A stretch of 64,000 bases of DNA from Callipepla californica brunnescens (GCA_023055505.1 JALIRH010000039.1:3414505-3478504), one strand, 5' to 3'. Counted from the stretch's first letter, positions 25,060 to 36,367 are shown. Made by a program: numbers and translations. Notes: generated by a model not told the origin, from the sequence alone.

Positions 25060-25480
25060 CTGTTGAAGGAATAAATTAGCTGTACAGCAAGGTTATGCTT
25101 TGGGAATGGCTCCACCATGGCAAAGGTACCCGCTGTACCTGGTGATTAGGTTTATATTACAATGTGGCTTTTAAGGCTCGCTGTACTGAATAAAAATTTA
25201 GGCAATTAGCGATCTTATTTCTTAGGAAGAACTGCTTGCTATCGTATATTAATACAGATTTTGCTCAATTAAAATTGTTCGCAGTCAGCAAAAACAATTT
25301 CTGCACTGTAATGAAATAATGAAATAATTATATGCAAGGGAGGACTTCTGATCTTTTTAATTATTCTATTCTTCATTTTTAAAAGGGCTATTTGAAAACG
25401 CACTCTCGTAATTGATTGCTATAAATCAGTCAGAAACATTCTAAGGGTCATAAATATTCTAACTTTTAAAAGACAAAGAA
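25060..25480. promoter_or_regulatory. Candidate conserved non-coding element (unproven)
   Basis: The sequence carries TATGCAAG (POU-like, near 25,331), AATTAGCG, TTAATAC and several ATTA cores. CpGs persist in AT-rich DNA ('gcaattagcgatc', 'attgttcgcagtc'). There are no repeats. An enhancer role is inference. Confidence 0.25.
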
Positions 25481-26119
25481 ATGCTAAATATTCAATGAAA
25501 TCCTTCAATATTCAGAAAATTTAATCTAGGGTAAAAGGATAGACTGCTCTTTGGAAAATAAAAAGTAAATTTGTTGTCCTGTGAAAAATGAAATATCTTG
25601 AATGTCAGTAACAGAAATGGAATTAACAAGAGATCTTTTTATTGTTTTTTAAGGTCATTAGGCTGTGAATTCTATAATTATGGAAATTGTCAGTCCAGTT
25701 CTGTGCAGTGTTTGCTCCCATCCATAAGGTATTGGAATGTTCAATCAGTCTCTCTCGTGGGAAAGTTAGGTCATAACTGTAAGTGTACCAGCAAAATTGA
25801 ATTAAGCAAAGAGATTTCATTAGTATTTATAGCCAGAAGGCATCTGTAAAAGTACAGGGCAAAGAAGTTATGTGGAAGTCAAAGGAGAAAAAAAAATGGG
25901 TTTCTGGTGACAAAGGCGAATCTGAAAGAGATATAAGTGTATAATGAATAAGAGCTATTGAGCGCTGCTCCAAAGAGGGAGTTGCAAAGATGTCAAATAT
26001 TGATTTTCTTGTGTATGCCTTTGGACTACATATGTAATTGTTTGGATTTGCTGTCTTCATGATACAACAATATTTGTTGTTGAAGGTTAAAAAGCAGAGT
26101 GTGAAACAACCCAAAAAGT

Positions 26120-26400
26120 CTGAAACGTGCCGGAGAATTACAATAATTCCACCAGGAGGATCTCACCGGCGGCACTCTGCACTTTCTAGCAAACAAACAT
26201 TTTGATGACAATCAAAAGCATTCAGATATTGAAAGTGTTGCTCCTGGTGCTGTGGAAACAAGCTCTGTATCCAACGCCGTCGAACCGTACTGCATTTATT
26301 GATTGAAAACAAATAATTTGCTCCTAATGAGTTTCTCCAACTTTTTTATACTGTGAAATATTCTGTGATTGAGTAGATGCTCACAGAGCGCTCTTCATGA
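26120..26400. promoter_or_regulatory. Candidate conserved non-coding element (unproven)
   Basis: The stretch holds ATTGATTGA (PBX/HOX-like), AAACAAATAA (forkhead-like) and CTAATGAG (homeodomain-like) within about 50 bases near 26,296-26,335. A CpG-containing block, 'ccaacgccgtcgaaccgt', survives in AT-rich DNA. This clustering resembles developmental enhancers. Conservation was not tested. Confidence 0.3.
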
Positions 26401-29400
26401 TGTTGTGTATGCGCACAGTGATGGGCAAATATTTCCTCTGACGTGAGTTATCTATATATGAATGACACAACATCTCTGGGTCTTAATGCAGAACTGAGAT
26501 TTTATTTCCTCACTACAATTAATGCCTTAATTAAATAAATCTCTTGACATATTTTAATTCTATACAAGCAAGTACACAAGTCACCTTAAAATTCTTCTCA
26601 TCTTTTAAGAGTTACAAGAAGCTGACATGTTAGTTCTTGATATTTCCACACAATTTGATATTGACCCTTTGGAGTGACTCAGCGCGTGGGACACCGCACA
26701 TGTGACCTTCACATTGGTGTGTGGGGAAAAGAGATCTTTGTTGGCACTGCTGGTGATGGTGGTGTGACGTGAGTGACCCTGGAGCACCCAGAAGCAAAGG
26801 AAAGTTGGGGATAACCCACTCAGGTCATTCAATCTCCTTTGAAGAGGTCATGCTGGGAGTCTTTATTTCCCAAAGTGATGGACTCAGCAGAACCTATTAG
26901 GGTCTGATCATCGACTCTTGAAAAAGATGGCAAAACCTAGCTGTAAATAAGAGCACAGATGGGATCAAACTCCTGGCGAACCCTGCTGAAGTCGATGTCA
27001 GCCCCAATGCTCTGCACCTGCAGGGTGGGGAAGTGGGGAAGTGGCTCAGTGCCTGAGAGCTGCAGGAAACATGGGTGCCATTCACCTGCCCACATGGAAA
27101 GATCTCTCAGGGATGAGAAGCACAGTCCTTATGTGTTTCTAATCCAGGAACAGGTCCCTTCCCTGCTTCTGTTCAGAGAATGCCATTGGAGAAAATGAAG
27201 TGTGCACTTGCTAATCTTAAGTAAGAATCCTTTGTAATGAGGCACATTTAACAGCAACTGCTGTGGCACTAAGGCAGCCATCCCACATTGCCTGGAAGCC
27301 ACTGGATGTGCAGAGCCCCCAGCCCTGCATCCCACCACAACTCAAGGATGAGAGTTTTTGGAGCCCTGCTGGCAGAGCACAGCATTGCCTAAGCAAGCAT
27401 TAAGAGATTATGGTAATCGTAGGTATGCTTATTCCAAATAAAAGGTTTCATTAATCAACCCATATTGAGATAAACCTGTCAGTGGACAGAGGAAACTAGA
27501 AATCAAATGCTGTGAAAGTTCTGACAGATTGTTAAATAGAAACCCTTTAAAACTGAATTTAATTTACTGTGATATTACAGATATTTATGCATCGATAGGC
27601 AAGTGCAGATTGAGTTCGGAGGTCAGCTTCGGAGCTTGAAAAATAAACGCACGGAATGAAACAAAAGGTGACAGTTACCTTCGTTGGAAATTACGGTTTA
27701 TTAAACCAAGTATGGAACTCTCACCTGATCCACTTGAAGCAGAGAGCAGCGAAGGGGTAGGCGCGATTCAGTGCAGGAGAGTGGTTAACAACTCATTACT
27801 GAAAACACACGCTCCGTTTGTAAAGTTTGAGGTACGAACTCCAACAGAAGAAGCCAGGATTGGGCATGGCAGCAGGGAGGCAGGCAGCAGTCTCACTGGG
27901 TGGCGAGTGCTGAGACCTTAGGGCAAGCTGCTCACTAATTATGCAGTTAAGGCACACTCTCCAGCAGGCAGGGTTTATTTGGCTTCTGTAGCTTGTGCTT
28001 CTTTACTTAATTCCTCCTCTTGAAATGCGTTAAACCTGTCCCTTCTCAGAACGGTGGGAGAAAGATGAGTTTAAGGAGAGGTTTCCACTGGGGCTAGACA
28101 AAGCTGTTTGTCAATGGAAGTGCCATCACTCCCTTCCACGTTGCTCTTCCAAGGAATAAGTGGTCAATGAGGTGGGAAGGAAAATAAAATGTAGCTCCTC
28201 TTTCAGAGGGTTTTCTATACATGTTTTTCCTTGAAGAGGATGGCTGCAATGGGAAGGGAAATTCTGGAACTGGTTGTGGTACAGCTCTGCTAATATCAAG
28301 GGCCCTACTGACTCTACCAAGCACTGGAGAAGGACCTGAATACAAGCAGCCCTAAGTGAAAGATATGTTGGTGCTATATGATAGGAATATATTTATCTGC
28401 CAGACTTATATGAGATCATATCTAAATCCATGGCTCCAAAACATATATATATATATTACATTTCACACACATAAGAAACATGTGCAATATGCAGGACATG
28501 TTAGCTAGAGCTATGTTAGACATATGTCCTTCCCAAAATGACAGCCCACAGACTCCTCCTCAGCTCGAGGAGATCCATGCAAATAATGACCACGATGGCA
28601 GTGAGCTCATCAGCAAAGTCAACCAAGTTTGTCAAGCCCAGCTTTCTGAGAAGATGTCCCGTCTATCCCACAAAAGGGATTAGGGAGCCATTAGTCGGTG
28701 GCTGTAAAGAACCCAAAAGGCAGAACATCGTGACAAAGTCCCAGCCATGTGCCCACTAATGCTCATCATCACCCAGTGTGTGAAGGTTGCACCAGAGCTG
28801 TGTTTGCTGCATCTTCTATACAGCAATGACCATTGCTCCAGGCTGAGGTTCACTAAGAAGTGAAAATAAAATGGTAAAATCTGTCAGGAGGAAGCCAGGA
28901 AGGACTGATGGTCATATTTCATCTACACAAAGATGAAATTTTACCTTGCAAATTTTAACAAGACTTGCCTTGGAAAATGAATGTCTAGTTGATGTTTGGA
29001 ATAGATTCAACTTGAGCATATATTTAAGTCCCAGTAATTTACATGCTCTAAAGTGTTAAGTTGTAAACATAGGCTGGAGGGCTGGAGGAGTACCTGGGAA
29101 GCCCCCCACGCTCACCCCTTGAGTGGAGGAGAGCCTTGGTGGCTAGAATGGAATTATGGGTACCTACACAGAGGAGATCCCAATGGTCAGAGGACTCATG
29201 ACAATGTTCACCTCTGTGTTTTGAGATCCATGACTTGAGAACCCTCCGTTGGCTCTGCTTGCTGAGAGTGAACTTTAACTCAACATTGGTGGTAAGCTAA
29301 AATTAACAAATGAGCTCCGAGGAGTAATGATGACAATCATCTGGCATTTAGTGGAGCACCTTCTCAAAGAAAGGAGGGAAAATAAAGTAACTGGAAAGTC

Positions 29401-29429
29401 TGAAATAAACCCAAGGCAATGGAAGGGTG

Positions 29430-29592
29430 AGCCCTCCAGTGGGTGGGGAACAATCCTGCCCAGACCATCACCACCAGTCAGACCCCATGCAGTGGTACAA
29501 GGAGGGCTGTGGTCCCACACACCCATCATTGGTGGTTGGACTAGATGGTCTTAGTGGTCTTCTCCAATTTAAATGATTCTATGGTTCTACAG
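29430..29592 (+). repeat. CR1 LINE 3' tail, sense
   Basis: It ends 'ggttggactagatggtctta', 'gtggtcttctccaatttaa' and 'atgattctatggttctac'. The upstream part ('gggctgtggtcccacac') is a weaker CR1 match, so the left boundary is soft. Confidence 0.8.
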
Positions 29593-30735
29593 CAGTAGGT
29601 GGTGGCAGCCCTCTGTGTTGTATTTATTGATATGAGTTTCCAAACAATTAAGATATTTTGGCAGACACTGAGGTGCAGATTTCCTCCCTCATGATAGATC
29701 ATTCTTGGCTTTTTTTTCTCCTCTCCTTCTGCACAGATAAATGTTTCATGGTCCCACAGACATATTTTCTCTCTGTCTGATCACTTACAATCCATTTCAG
29801 TCGCCTGTTGAGCTCCTTCATCATGTAATATTTTAACAAGAGCCCCCTAATAAACTTTATTTACAGACTCTAAGTACAGCCTCAATACAGTATGTGTATC
29901 TACATATTGAGAATGTGCTCAATACACTGTGTCATCACTTCCTGAGCTGGAATTCCTGTTGGAAACCTTTTGTACCTGGGCAAAAGCAAGAAATCCAACA
30001 CAAAAATAATGTCAGTGTGTCTTAAGGAATAAGTTGCCAGTGCATGCTGTCATCCAGGCACTGTCTGCAGTCCCTCTGAGATGCTCTGAAATCAGCAGGG
30101 TTTTACAGCACTCTTTCGAAGGCATTAAAATACTTTAATAAAATGTTTAATAAGGATTCTTCTAATGAGATGAAGGATCTAAATTGAATCTGCTGAAGTA
30201 CTGTAATGGTCAAGATTTGTGGGGAGCAGCGGGAAGCAGTTCTGCTGGAAATGATCCACATTGCCCCCTCCAGATAAAAATAAAAAATAATACGAGAGAG
30301 AAAGAAACAAATTTTGGCCCCTTCAGCTAGATTTGGGGACAAAAAAAACCCAAACTTTTTGGTTCTGAAGCCTTCAAACCCCTTTCCAAGGTGGCTGAGG
30401 AGAGCACAACTGAAGCTGAGTCGCCTCTATTCTGCCTTTAAGAGGTGGAAGAGGAGAATGCCAGAGTGGCTCAGACAGGGGCTTGGGACCCTGGTGGCTG
30501 CTGGCATGGTCACAACATGGGGAGACTCTGCTGTGTTTGTTTTCTTTAACAAAATAAATGAACAGAGTCGCCTTAAATGCATTATAGCACTCTCCAGATA
30601 AGGAGCTACCTGGCTTAGCGAGTGAAGAGCTGCTTGGGGAGGTTTTGGAAGAGAGATTATGGACCTGCTTGCATAAATACCTAGCATGGGCTTTAACCTG
30701 CATTTTGGGTAAAATTCAGCGTAGTGCAGAAGGCC
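29593..30735. other. Intergenic DNA, nothing recognised
   Basis: No gene was recognised. Short frames on both strands at 30,314-30,753 overlap each other and show no family resemblance. Confidence 0.5.
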
Positions 30736-30960
30736 CATAAAAGGCCCACGCACCGCTTACGTGCCACTGAGGCACCATTTGGCGGTGCGCGGAGCGCGGC
30801 GGTGCTGCGGATGGGGCTGCGCGCGTTGTGCGGCGGTGGTACTCAGCGTGTGGGGGAAAAATATTAGCAGAGCGATGTTATTAAGTGCGGCGGTAACTCA
30901 CCGCTTGTCTGCCTGTGTTTGTGAAAGGGAACCGAGGGTGTTACTCGTGAGCCGGAGGAA
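30736..30960 (+). promoter_or_regulatory. Small orphan CpG island with a TATA-like box
   Basis: CATAAAAGG at 30,736-30,744 is followed within about 30 bases by a roughly 190-base cluster of CpGs ('ggcggtgcgcggagcgcgg', 'gctgcgcgcgttgtgcggc'), isolated in CpG-poor DNA about 6 kb upstream of the FOXD3 promoter. No coding exon is visible behind it. It could be a promoter for a non-coding transcript, an alternative FOXD3 start, or a CpG-rich enhancer. A transcript is not shown. Confidence 0.4.
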
Positions 30961-32324
30961 CTGCTTAGGAAAATAACCAGGAAAAAGAAAAACAAAAAAC
31001 AAATGAAGCTTCTGCACGCCCTGGGAAATGGGAGAGGGCACAGAAGGGAGCTGCTCCCAGCCAAGCCATGGATGTGCCAGGTGGTACAATGCATCCCAAA
31101 CAGCTCAGGGTCCCCCAGGTGCTCCTGTGTCATGAAGAACAGCAGAGGAACATCTCTGAGTTCTGTATGTGTTGGCTTTGTGGTGGGGACAGGCCAGGGC
31201 CGTGCTGCTGTCAGCACAGAGATTTCCTCACATACCTGGGAATCCTCTTTGCTTCCCCTCCACCATTTGCATCTCGTTCAACAACTGAGCAGAAAGCTGC
31301 CGTGCCTTCCTCACACCTCCTCCTTACCTGCATGGTCTAAGAAGCACATTTGGCAGCAGGTTGGGATGAGCTTCTGCCACAGCCTCTCTCCGGATCCTTA
31401 TTTCGGATTGTGTCCCCTCTTTTTGGGTTACATCTCTGAATCTCCTGCCAAATACACAGCATCTGCTCCATCCCCTTGGGCTACAGTTCCGCACAGATTA
31501 ATGGGAAAAGATTATGTCACGTTGATTTACTCCCCCTTCCTCAGACAAATAAAGGTGTCTCCAGATAAAATACAACTTCCCTCCTGAGCTAGCTGGGCCA
31601 CCCCTCTCCCTCTGTGTGTGCAGAAACCCCTGAGTTTGGGAGGAGGAGCGAGGCCAAGCACAGCCCCCCATTGTGCAGGTGAGGACATGGCCCCTGGCCA
31701 CCCATCAACTTGTCTAGAGAGAGGACTTGTAACTCGAAAATATGAAGAGTAAATGAATCTTGATTGAATGAAGTCAGGTGGCAGCTAACTGTGCAATCAC
31801 CTTCTGCAGAGGGCAGTGGAGTTCCCCAGTCTGCCCAGTAATTATTGCGCACTTGAACTTATTTCATGAACTTCCCTCCATCCTTGCTTGTGTAGCACCC
31901 AAATCTCTAAGCTGAATTGAGTTCCACTCTTCTGATGATTTTGTTTTATGTCATGAGCCCAGAGAAGCCACATCCTGGTGACATCTGAGCACTGGTCTTG
32001 TTAAGCATGCGGACAGAAGCACCAGGTCTCCACTGCCAGCACCCACCCAGCTGTGAGCTCCAAATGAATGGGAAGGCAGAGAGGAGGTAAACAGCCAGCA
32101 CACATTAACACCTAAAGGAAACTGAAAGCTGTGTTCATAGCAATTAGTGGTTTTACATACATGCTGCTTTTGCTTAGTTGCTTGGATCTCACCAGCACCT
32201 TCTGAAGAGGAACAACTGCAAGAGAAGAGCATGCAGAGGTTCAACAGGAGACCATAGTGTGAAAGGAAGGACATTGTTCCCATATTCAGTGGTGTAGGCA
32301 CATCTGTACTGTTCCATCTCCCTC
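30961..32324. other. Intergenic DNA, nothing recognised
   Basis: A 194-codon open frame (31,003-31,587, + strand) lies just downstream of the orphan CpG island. Its composition (Ser, Pro, Cys and His-rich, no domain) and the absence of recognisable homology make it a weak candidate. It could be part of a non-coding transcript. Confidence 0.4.
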
Positions 32325-32475
32325 CGTATGAGACCATACACACCCATGTCCCTCCATGCTCTTCTATATCCAGCCATACTCCTCCATACCCATCCATCTC
32401 CATCTACGTCCATCTACGTCCATCCACTTCCACCCGCACTCATCCATACCCCTCCAGATCCCCCCCATCCCCAAC
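32325..32475. repeat. Degenerate CCAT-rich minisatellite
   Basis: Imperfect units such as 'ctccatacccatccatctc' and 'catctacgtccatctacgtc' repeat over about 150 bases, all pyrimidine/A on the + strand. The period is mixed (6, 10 and 20 bases). It was probably derived from an ATCC microsatellite. Confidence 0.75.
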
Positions 32476-33006
32476 CCACACACCGCACACAGAACACAGC
32501 CCTGTTCATGACCTCCGTGTAAATCTTAGAGTGGAAGCTGGGCCTTCACTTCCCAAGGGACAGAGTCATCTGCAGCCACACAGTGCAGGAACCCTGCACC
32601 TGATGAGACCCACACCTTCACACCAGCACTCACAGCACCCAACGCATGCAGACAGTGCCAGGGGACAGATATCCCCACACAGACACAGCTCCCATGGCTG
32701 TGGGGCTCCGGCCTCCCCCAGCTTGGGTTTCCCTAAAGGCGAACTGGGGCTAAATAATGAATCGATCTAAAATTAACCAGAGGAATGGAAATGCTCTAAA
32801 AATAAGTGAGCAGCTGCCGTGGTCGCAGCCCCCCGCTCCCGTGGGGCCGGGCCGGAGGAGGGGGCTCCATCCAGCCCCGATTTATACGGCTGCAGCCCCT
32901 ATTTATACGGCTGCACTCTTCGGGCAGCGAGGGGGCATCCCTGCACCCTGGGGTTCATGGAGTCCCCCCGAAATTCTGCCCTTGGCCGCTCCCAAACTCG
33001 ATTTTA

Positions 33007-33064
33007 AATATATATATATATATATATATATACATAATATATTTTTTTTTATTTTATTTTTTTT
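33007..33064. repeat. (TA)n run followed by T-rich tract
   Basis: About 12 TA dinucleotides at 33,007-33,031 run into 'catatattttttttta'-like T-rich DNA. It sits at the start of the CpG-rich FOXD3 domain and is a simple repeat. Confidence 0.95.
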
Positions 33065-33307
33065 ACATGACAGCATTCTGGAGCTGCCGGGCTCTCCCAT
33101 TTGGGGGTGCAGATGAGGATGGGGGCAGCCCCGGGCAGCAGCCGGCCCGGCCGTGCGGAGCCCCCGCACTCGCTCTCTCGCACACCTCCTCCTTTTCTTT
33201 TTCCCTTCCTGCTCCACGCAGCTCTCCCGTATTCTCCCGGCTTGTCTCTTTTATTCTTTTGTACTCGGGCGCGTTGTCCTGGCCGGCAGCGCGATCTGGG
33301 GGATTGA

Positions 33308-33361
33308 GGGGAAGGGGGGGGGGGGGGGGAGGAGGGAGTTGGGTTGGGGGTTGGGGGGGGG
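33308..33361 (+). repeat. G-run cluster (G-quadruplex-prone)
   Basis: Seven or more runs of three to sixteen Gs occur on the + strand within 54 bases, including one run of 16. Further runs of about 14 Gs lie near 33,452 and of 6-7 Gs at 33,625-33,641. Such runs form G-quadruplexes readily and are prone to length error in assemblies. Confidence 0.9.
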
Positions 33362-33552
33362 TTGCTCTGTAAAACGGGACAGATAAAAACGAGCGACATC
33401 ATATTGTTTGACAGAATGATCCGAAATGATCAAGTGCCTTCTCCGGAGTTGGGGGGGGGGGGGGGAGAAAGGGAGGGGAAATGGTGAATTCCTTAAAAAA
33501 CGAGAGAGGATCTTCTGCCTCCCCGCGCTGCTGCGGCCGCCTACGGGGATCC

Positions 33553-33584
33553 GCCGCACCGCACCGCACCGCACCGCACCGCGG
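33553..33584 (+). repeat. (CCGCA)n pentamer microsatellite
   Basis: About six perfect CCGCA units end in 'ccgcggcc'. It is a short GC-rich array in the FOXD3 upstream CpG domain. Confidence 0.9.
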
Positions 33585-33716
33585 CCCTCGTGCATTGATT
33601 TGTAAGGGGATAAAGAAGTGATTTGGGGGGGTGGGGGGGGTGAGCGGCCCCAGCTCGGGACCCCCCGTTCTCCCGGCGGCGAATGGAGAGCGCAATTTCC
33701 GAGAGAAAGGCTCGTT

Positions 33717-33872
33717 TTGATTAAATCTGACATGCTGCTGCTAACTCCATGCTAATGGGAAATAATTAACATAATAGCCATAATTAAAAGCACGCTAACA
33801 ATGCCATAAATTTATCACACAATTTTACTAGCTTTCTGCCCCTAACTGCTCTCTCATCGTTAATTAAACGTG
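33717..33872. promoter_or_regulatory. Candidate conserved enhancer, homeobox/POU motif cluster (unproven)
   Basis: It is an AT-rich island inside the GC-rich FOXD3 flank. It contains CATGCTAAT (octamer-like), AATAATTAAC, CATAATTAAAAG, CCATAAATTTATC (HOX/CDX-like) and GTTAATTAAACG. No repeats are present. Motif density of this type is typical of deeply conserved developmental elements. It lies about 3 kb upstream of the proposed FOXD3 start. Conservation and activity were not tested. Confidence 0.4.
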
Positions 33873-34017
33873 TTGCCTTTCGCGGAATGGATGTTTATAC
33901 ATTTCCAATACAAATAAATCCGAAACCGTTTTGGAAACGGAACCGATTTCGTTTTGCGCTGAGCTCTCCCGGCTTTCAAGGGCGGGTTGGGGCGATTGGG
34001 AAAGGAAAAGAAATAAA

Positions 34018-34135
34018 GGGAGAGAGAAAAAAAAAAAAAAAGAGAGAGAGAGAAAAGAGAGAGAGAAAAAAAGAGGAGAGAGAAAAAAAAAAGGAGAGAA
34101 AAAGAAGAAAGCAAAAATAAAGAAAAATAATAAAG
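34018..34135 (+). repeat. Polypurine tract (A/G)
   Basis: Almost uninterrupted A and G on the + strand, with GAGA and poly-A blocks. Open frames here of Lys/Glu/Arg are artefacts of composition. Mirror-repeat tracts like this can form triplex DNA. Confidence 0.9.
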
Positions 34136-34290
34136 GAACACGTAGAAAATAGAGGCCTTGGGGGAAATGATAATAATAATAATTAAAAAATAAATAAACG
34201 GGGGGATGTATTAGGGCCCATAAATGAGCATCTTCTGCCGAAAGCCCGTGCTGATGGCACGGCCCGGCCCGGCCCCTCCGCGCGTGGGTA

Positions 34291-34440
34291 CGCGGGGCTC
34301 CCACCGACGTGTTCACACGGGGGTTCCCACGCGGTGTGTTTCTTTCTGGGTTCCCACCCGACACAGTCGTTTTTGGGGTGGTCCCACCCGACGTCTTCAT
34401 TTAGGGGGGGTCCCATCTCGTGGATTTGTGTGGGGTCCCC
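34291..34440 (+). repeat. Degenerate 27-30 base minisatellite, five to six units
   Basis: Units start at about 34,291, 34,321, 34,348, 34,375, 34,404 and (partial) 34,432. Each has a 'ggg(g)ttcccaccc' core, and three continue with GACGTGTTC, GACACAGTC or GACGTCTTC. Units differ by substitutions and 1-3 base length changes, so the array is old. Confidence 0.75.
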
Positions 34441-35179
34441 TCACGGCCCCTCCGTCACAGCGGTGCTGCTTTCATCCACGTCAGGGCAGCGATTCCTATC
34501 GCTCATTAGTGAAAGTCGGAGGCTCCGGGAGATGAAAGCGGACACCTTCGGTTTCTCCTTCCTCTAAAACGATGACAGAGGCAGAAATGTCCCCGCTGCT
34601 CTCCCCGACCCCACACCCCGAGCTCAGCCTCCACGTTTATTTTTAACTCTCCTGGCGGCCGAGGTCTCGCTCGGCCGTATTAGAACCCGATGGAGTTGTA
34701 ATTAATTTTTCCCTCTCTATCATAACTTCTCCCATCCTCCTCTCCCCGCCGCTCGCCGCGTCTCTATTTCCCTCCGCATCGATCCGGACGACACCGTTTG
34801 TTTTTCTCCTGTTGCTGAATCCATCCGTCCGTCCGGGCGCCCACTCCTATCGCTGTGGCGGTGTCACTCGTGGGGGTTCCCACCCCCGCTTTAATCATCT
34901 CATCCCTCCGCGAGGCACGGCCTCAAACCTTTAAACTGGAGTGGACGTGGGCTCAAAGCCTTTTTTTTTTTTTCTTTTCCCAGCGGAAAGTTTCCCCGTT
35001 AAGCACTCCCGTGGATAAAAGCTTCTCTCCTTCTGAGCCCGTGGGGTTGGGGGCTCCGAAAGCTCCTCACAGCCCCCGGGGCCGCCCCGTCGGGGGATGG
35101 GGGAACGGACACAGATCGGAGCGGGGATCGGTACCGCGCAGCCCTCATCGAGGGGAAACACCGCTCCTCGCGCTGAGCG

Positions 35180-35216
35180 CCGTAATTAATGGGATGAATC
35201 AATTAATTTGATTTTT
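35180..35216. promoter_or_regulatory. Homeobox-motif cluster (candidate element)
   Basis: TAATTAAT at 35,183-35,190 and CAATTAATTTGAT about 17 bases later flank GGGATGAAT, giving paired TAAT cores in about 35 bases inside CpG-rich DNA. Such spacing can bind paired or homeodomain dimers. Function is inferred only. Confidence 0.3.
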
Positions 35217-35454
35217 ATTGTGTCGAAGAAAAAGCGCAACAAATGAAACAGGGGGAGAGGAGTTGGTCTTTTTCCCTCGCTTTTACGGCGGGGAAAGAGA
35301 TGCCGGACGGGGAGGGGGGAACGGCAGCGGGAGGGTGCGGGGTGCGGCGCGGTGCGGGGACACGGGGAGGGGCCGGGGGGGCCAGGAGCTCCGGGCCGAC
35401 AGCACCGGAGGGGGCTGGTTTGGATTATATTATATTTTACGTGGGTTTGAGTCT

Positions 35455-35938
35455 TTTTTCCTCTTTTCCTTTTTTTTCCCTCTTTTTTTTTTCCTTACTT
35501 TTTTCCTTTTTTTCCTTTTCCTCTTTTTCTTTTCTCTTCCCCCTTTCTTCTTTTCTCTATTTTCTTCTTTTTATTATTTTGTTCCTTTCTTCCTCCATTT
35601 CCTTTTTCTTTCATCTTCTTCTTTCCTTCTTCTTCTTCCTTTCTTCTTTCCTTCCTTCTTCTTTTCTCTGCTTTTACTTTCATTCCTTTCTTTTTTTCCC
35701 TCCCTCTCCCTTCATTCCTTTCTCTCTTTTTAATTTTCCTTCTTGTTTTCTTCGTATTCTTCATTTCTTCCCTTTTTTCTTTTTTCATTCTTTCTTCTTT
35801 TCTTCCTTCTCGTCTTCTTCTTCCCTTTTCCATCCTTTCTTTCCTTTTATTCTCTTTTCTTCCTTTCCGTCTTTTCTTTCTCTTATTCTCTTCCATTTTC
35901 TTCTTTTCCTCCTTTTTTTCTCCTTTTCTTCCTCTCCT
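35455..35938 (+). repeat. 480-base polypyrimidine tract (C/T)
   Basis: The + strand is over 90 percent C and T for almost 500 bases, built from TTTTCC, TTCTTC and CTTTCC blocks with no fixed period. Long Phe/Ser/Leu frames on the + strand and Lys/Glu/Arg frames on the - strand are composition artefacts. It sits about 1 kb upstream of the proposed FOXD3 start. Confidence 0.95.
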
Positions 35939-36199
35939 TACCCACCCATCTGCCTCCCGCACCGTTCCGTCTCCGCATTCCCTCTCACCCCCGCCGCAGC
36001 ACCGCGGGCATCACCGCAGTTATCGCGGAGCTCCGCAGCAGCGCCGGAGCTCAGCGGGCAGAGGGCGGCCGGGCCACCCCGCCCGGGCCGGGGCTTACCT
36101 GGGGCCGCGGCAATGCGCTCCTCGCATTCACCCACACTCCCTCATTTCCTACTTTTTCATATGCTAACGTTCGCAGTGATTAAGTCGTTAACACCTCTG

Positions 36200-36367
36200 G
36201 GGAAAAAAAAAAAAAAAAGAAAATAAATAAACAAAATAAATAAGAACGGGGGGGGGGAAATGAAGGGAAGGAAAAAAAAAAAGAAGAAAAAAGGAAAGAA
36301 AAAGAAAAAAAGGTAAAAAAAAAAGAGGAAAGCAAGAAGGGGAAAAAAAAGGAAGGAAAAAAAAAAT
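36200..36367 (+). repeat. Polypurine tract (A/G)
   Basis: A/G-only sequence with poly-A blocks and one G9-type run near 36,248. Its strand polarity is opposite to the pyrimidine tract at 35,455-35,938, so the two could pair as inverted complements over short blocks. Confidence 0.9.

Larger units (their letters stand above)
24973..29429. other. Intergenic DNA with candidate regulatory stretches
   Basis: No gene was recognised. The sub-stretches 25,060-25,480, 26,120-26,400 and about 27,395-27,720 are repeat-free, AT-rich and rich in homeobox, POU and forkhead-like motifs. They are candidate enhancers of the downstream FOXD3 gene, but this is unproven. A (TA)n patch lies at 28,443-28,457. Confidence 0.45.

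Noticed and set aside
35243..36226. 327-codon Phe/Ser/Leu-rich frame
   Set aside because: Most of it is the pyrimidine tract read as codons. No family resemblance.
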